Positions 62,634 through 64,000 of a stretch of DNA of 64,000 nucleotides are shown piece by piece; position 1 is the first letter of the stretch; each line of letters begins with the position of its first letter. The notes under the pieces are model-generated. The model was not told the origin of the DNA. It worked only from the letters and a program-made list of their open reading frames with translations, and searched no databases. Where the stretch lies: contig JAFAFL010000091.1 of NCBI GenBank assembly GCA_023423535.1, positions 1 through 64,000 of the forward strand, given 5' to 3'. The stretch is from Pseudomonadota bacterium (lineage in GTDB: Bacteria; Myxococcota; Myxococcia; Myxococcales; Myxococcaceae). A program made the position numbers and the translations under genes.

Positions 62634-63035
62634 TCAATCAACATGGAGGAGAGCGGGGCGCACATCGGTCCGCGCGAAGTCCGCGCCCTTGAAGAGGAGC
62701 GGCTCGGAACGCACCACCGCGAGCGCGTACGCGAAGCAGTCACCGAAGTTCAATCCGGCAGGATGTCGACCCTTCCCGAAGCGCCGGAATGCAGCGCGCG
62801 CGACCTCGATGTGCTCCGTCGTCACGTCGGCGACGGAGACCGCTGCTTGCTGAACGAGCCGGTCGAGTTGGTGGCCACCCTGCTCACCGTAGCGGGCCTC
62901 GACGACGATGCTGCACTCCAGCAGCGAGGCCGCCGAGACGGTGCGAGTCCGCGCCTGAGCGATTGCCTGCTCGTAGCGCTCGGCATCTGGTTCGTTGAAC
63001 AGAATCGCGACGATCGCCGACGTGTCGAGGACCAT
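62634..63035 (-). CDS. vapC: VapC-type PIN-domain toxin
   Basis: The 133-residue product starts MVLDTSAIVAILFNEPDAER, with the first PIN acidic residue in LDTSAIV. The Glu in SLLECSIVVEARYG and the pair in NFGDCFAYALA complete the site. Another acidic residue lies in KGADFARTD. It should be an RNase of the VapC type. The ATG at 63035 overlaps the antitoxin stop as TGATG. The pair lies exactly between two copies of the tldE 3' end. Confidence 0.88.
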   Translation of the reverse strand: MVLDTSAIVAILFNEPDAERYEQAIAQARTRTVSAASLLECSIVVEARYGEQGGHQLDRLVQQAAVSVADVTTEHIEVARAAFRRFGKGRHPAGLNFGDCFAYALAVVRSEPLLFKGADFARTDVRPALLHVD

Positions 63036-63286
63036 CAGCGCGGCAACCCATCGGCGTCGTAGCCGAGGATCTCATCAGCGGACCGAGGATCGCGAACGGG
63101 CAGCTCAGCGCAGCGGCGTCTGATCTCGGCGAGTTCGCGCATGATCACTTCCGGCGCAGCCGCCTCTGTACGCGCGAGCCGTTCCCGAAGCGCCTGAAGG
63201 ACAGCCTCGGTCACGGTTTCGCCGGTTCGCTCGGCGAGCTTCCGCGCGAGCATCGCGACCTCAGCGTTTTCAAGCTCCGAGCGCAT
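63035..63286 (-). CDS. vapB: VapB-type antitoxin
   Basis: I chose the ATG at 63286 (MRSELENAEVAMLARKLAER); the 27 bases upstream in frame read as non-coding. The sequence continues TGETVTEAVLQALRERLART, matching the PSK/VapB-type transcription-factor antitoxins seen with PIN toxins. The C terminus (RSADEILGYDADGLPR) is the usual toxin-binding tail. It is co-translated with the toxin. Confidence 0.87.
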   Translation of the reverse strand: MRSELENAEVAMLARKLAERTGETVTEAVLQALRERLARTEAAAPEVIMRELAEIRRRCAELPVRDPRSADEILGYDADGLPR

Positions 63287-63344
63287 TACGCTCAAAGATA
63301 GGGGGCGACGCACGACCTCGCAAACGTGCGCGCCGCCCGCTCCG

Positions 63345-63400
63345 CTACTCTCCAGAGACCGTCAGCTCCCCGAACCGGATCGTCGGCGCGCCCACGCTTC
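63345..63400. repeat. 3' end of tldE/pmbA, right-hand direct-repeat copy
   Basis: This is the 56-bp partner of 62567-62622. It encodes the stop and the last 17 codons or so of the tldE-like gene. Only one base differs between the copies, so the duplication is recent or kept identical by recombination. Confidence 0.85.
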
Positions 63401-64000
63401 CGCGGAAGGTGAGGTCGTTCCCGATCGCGTCGATTCCATTGAGCATGTCCATGAGGTTCCCGGCCACGGTGACCTCCTGCACCGGCCCCGCGAGCTCGCC
63501 GTTCTCGATCCACAGCCCGTTGGCGCCACGCGAGTACTCACCCGTCACGACGTTCGCGCCGTGCCCGAGCATGGCGGTCACGTAGAACCCGTCCTTCACG
63601 CCGCGGATGAGCTCCTCCGGCGGCGCCTCGCCCGGCTTGAGGTACAGGTTGTTGAAGCCGATGTGCGGCAGCGACGAATACCCGCGCGAAGCATTCCCCG
63701 TGGTCTTCGCCTTCGCCTTCCGAGCGGTGAACGAGTCGTAGAGGAACGCCTCCAGCTTGCCTTCGCTGATCACGGAGGTGGTGCGCGTGGGCACGCCCTC
63801 CCCATCGAACGGAGACGACGCCAGCCCTCGCGCGAGCAGCCCGTCATCCACGATCGTCACGTTGGTCCCCGCGACCTTCTTCCCCAGCCGCCCGGTGAAG
63901 ATGGAGCTCTTCTTGTAGATGGCATCCCCGCTCGCGGCGCCCGCCACGCTGCCGACGAACGACGCGGCCATCATCGGGTCGAACACGACCGGCACCCGGC
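63345..64000 (-). CDS. TldE/PmbA-type metalloprotease homolog, C-terminal part
   Basis: The 3' part (about 218 codons) of a gene running off the right edge. The sequence shows SGDAIYKKSSIFTGRLGKKV, then GLASSPFDGEGVPTRTTSVI and KTTGNASRGYSSLPHIGFNN. It ends with GVKDGFYVTAMLGHGANVVT and SRGANGLWIENGELAGPVQE. These are the blocks of the C-terminal TldD/PmbA fold, and the absence of a clear HExxxH in the visible part fits the TldE/PmbA partner. TldD/TldE together act as a zinc peptidase on modified peptides. The N terminus is outside the window. Confidence 0.85.
   Translation of the reverse strand, partial: RVPVVFDPMMAASFVGSVAGAASGDAIYKKSSIFTGRLGKKVAGTNVTIVDDGLLARGLASSPFDGEGVPTRTTSVISEGKLEAFLYDSFTARKAKAKTTGNASRGYSSLPHIGFNNLYLKPGEAPPEELIRGVKDGFYVTAMLGHGANVVTGEYSRGANGLWIENGELAGPVQEVTVAGNLMDMLNGIDAIGNDLTFRGSVGAPTIRFGELTVSGE

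Overview
The window is high-GC DNA (roughly two thirds G+C) with an overlapping, mostly minus-strand gene layout. Three sigma-54 enhancer-binding regulators (one with tandem FHA domains, one NtrC-type, one with no sensor domain), a single-operon type II secretion system running gspC to gspN, a class II-type photolyase and a rich set of lytic enzymes point to a myxobacterium or close relative (Myxococcota). This is inferred from gene content only; there is no rRNA or tRNA in the window.

Region 1 (1-5.5 kb) is accessory and decaying. An IS3-type element enters from the left edge and has cut off an SMC/RecF-like ATPase gene. Behind it lie fragments of a DegT-type aminotransferase, an IS91-type transposase and an ABC transporter ATPase. 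Then comes an intact two-gene operon of unknown function, whose larger product carries four Cys/His zinc-finger-like motifs. It sits between two imperfect direct repeats about 3 kb apart.

Region 2 (5.5-31.7 kb) is the most interesting part. About sixteen tightly packed minus-strand genes, many overlapping by ATGA or TGATG, run from 27.8 kb down to 5.5 kb. They lie directly downstream of a stand-alone sigma-54 activator gene, with one more related gene upstream of that. The set holds five paralogous 360-440 residue proteins of unknown function, a second paralogous pair, a subtilisin-like protease, a TIG-like protein, a large all-beta-looking protein, and four multidomain enzymes aimed at peptidoglycan or peptides: three N-acetylmuramoyl-L-alanine amidases fused to different C-terminal modules, and an alpha/beta hydrolase fused to an M15-like peptidase. 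A lysozyme/chitosanase-like protein opens the operon. None of the lytic enzymes has a visible signal peptide. A 20-bp motif with an inverted repeat recurs in the three larger intergenic gaps, and -24/-12 promoter-like sequences follow it in two of them. I know of no described system with this make-up. I propose a sigma-54-controlled lytic or delivery system, possibly a particle.

Region 3 (31.7-45.4 kb) is ordinary chromosome: a secreted protein, a lipoprotein with a metallo-beta-lactamase-fold hydrolase, a basic Lys/Arg-rich protein, an SnoaL-like protein, a two-RCK potassium channel, a PlsC-like acyltransferase, an M50-like membrane protein, a cyclic-nucleotide-binding protein, an ECF sigma factor, a ParE-type and a VapBC toxin-antitoxin module, an FHA-containing sigma-54 activator and a photolyase.

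Region 4 (45.4-61.4 kb) is the type II secretion operon gspC-D-E-F-(small ORF)-G-H-I-J-K-L-M-N, transcribed leftward. It is preceded by a near-consensus sigma-54 promoter and then by an NtrC-type response regulator gene. Region 5 (61.5-64 kb) holds a ParB-like protein, a vapBC-like module lying between two 56-bp copies of the 3' end of tldE/pmbA, and the 3' part of that gene, which runs off the right edge.
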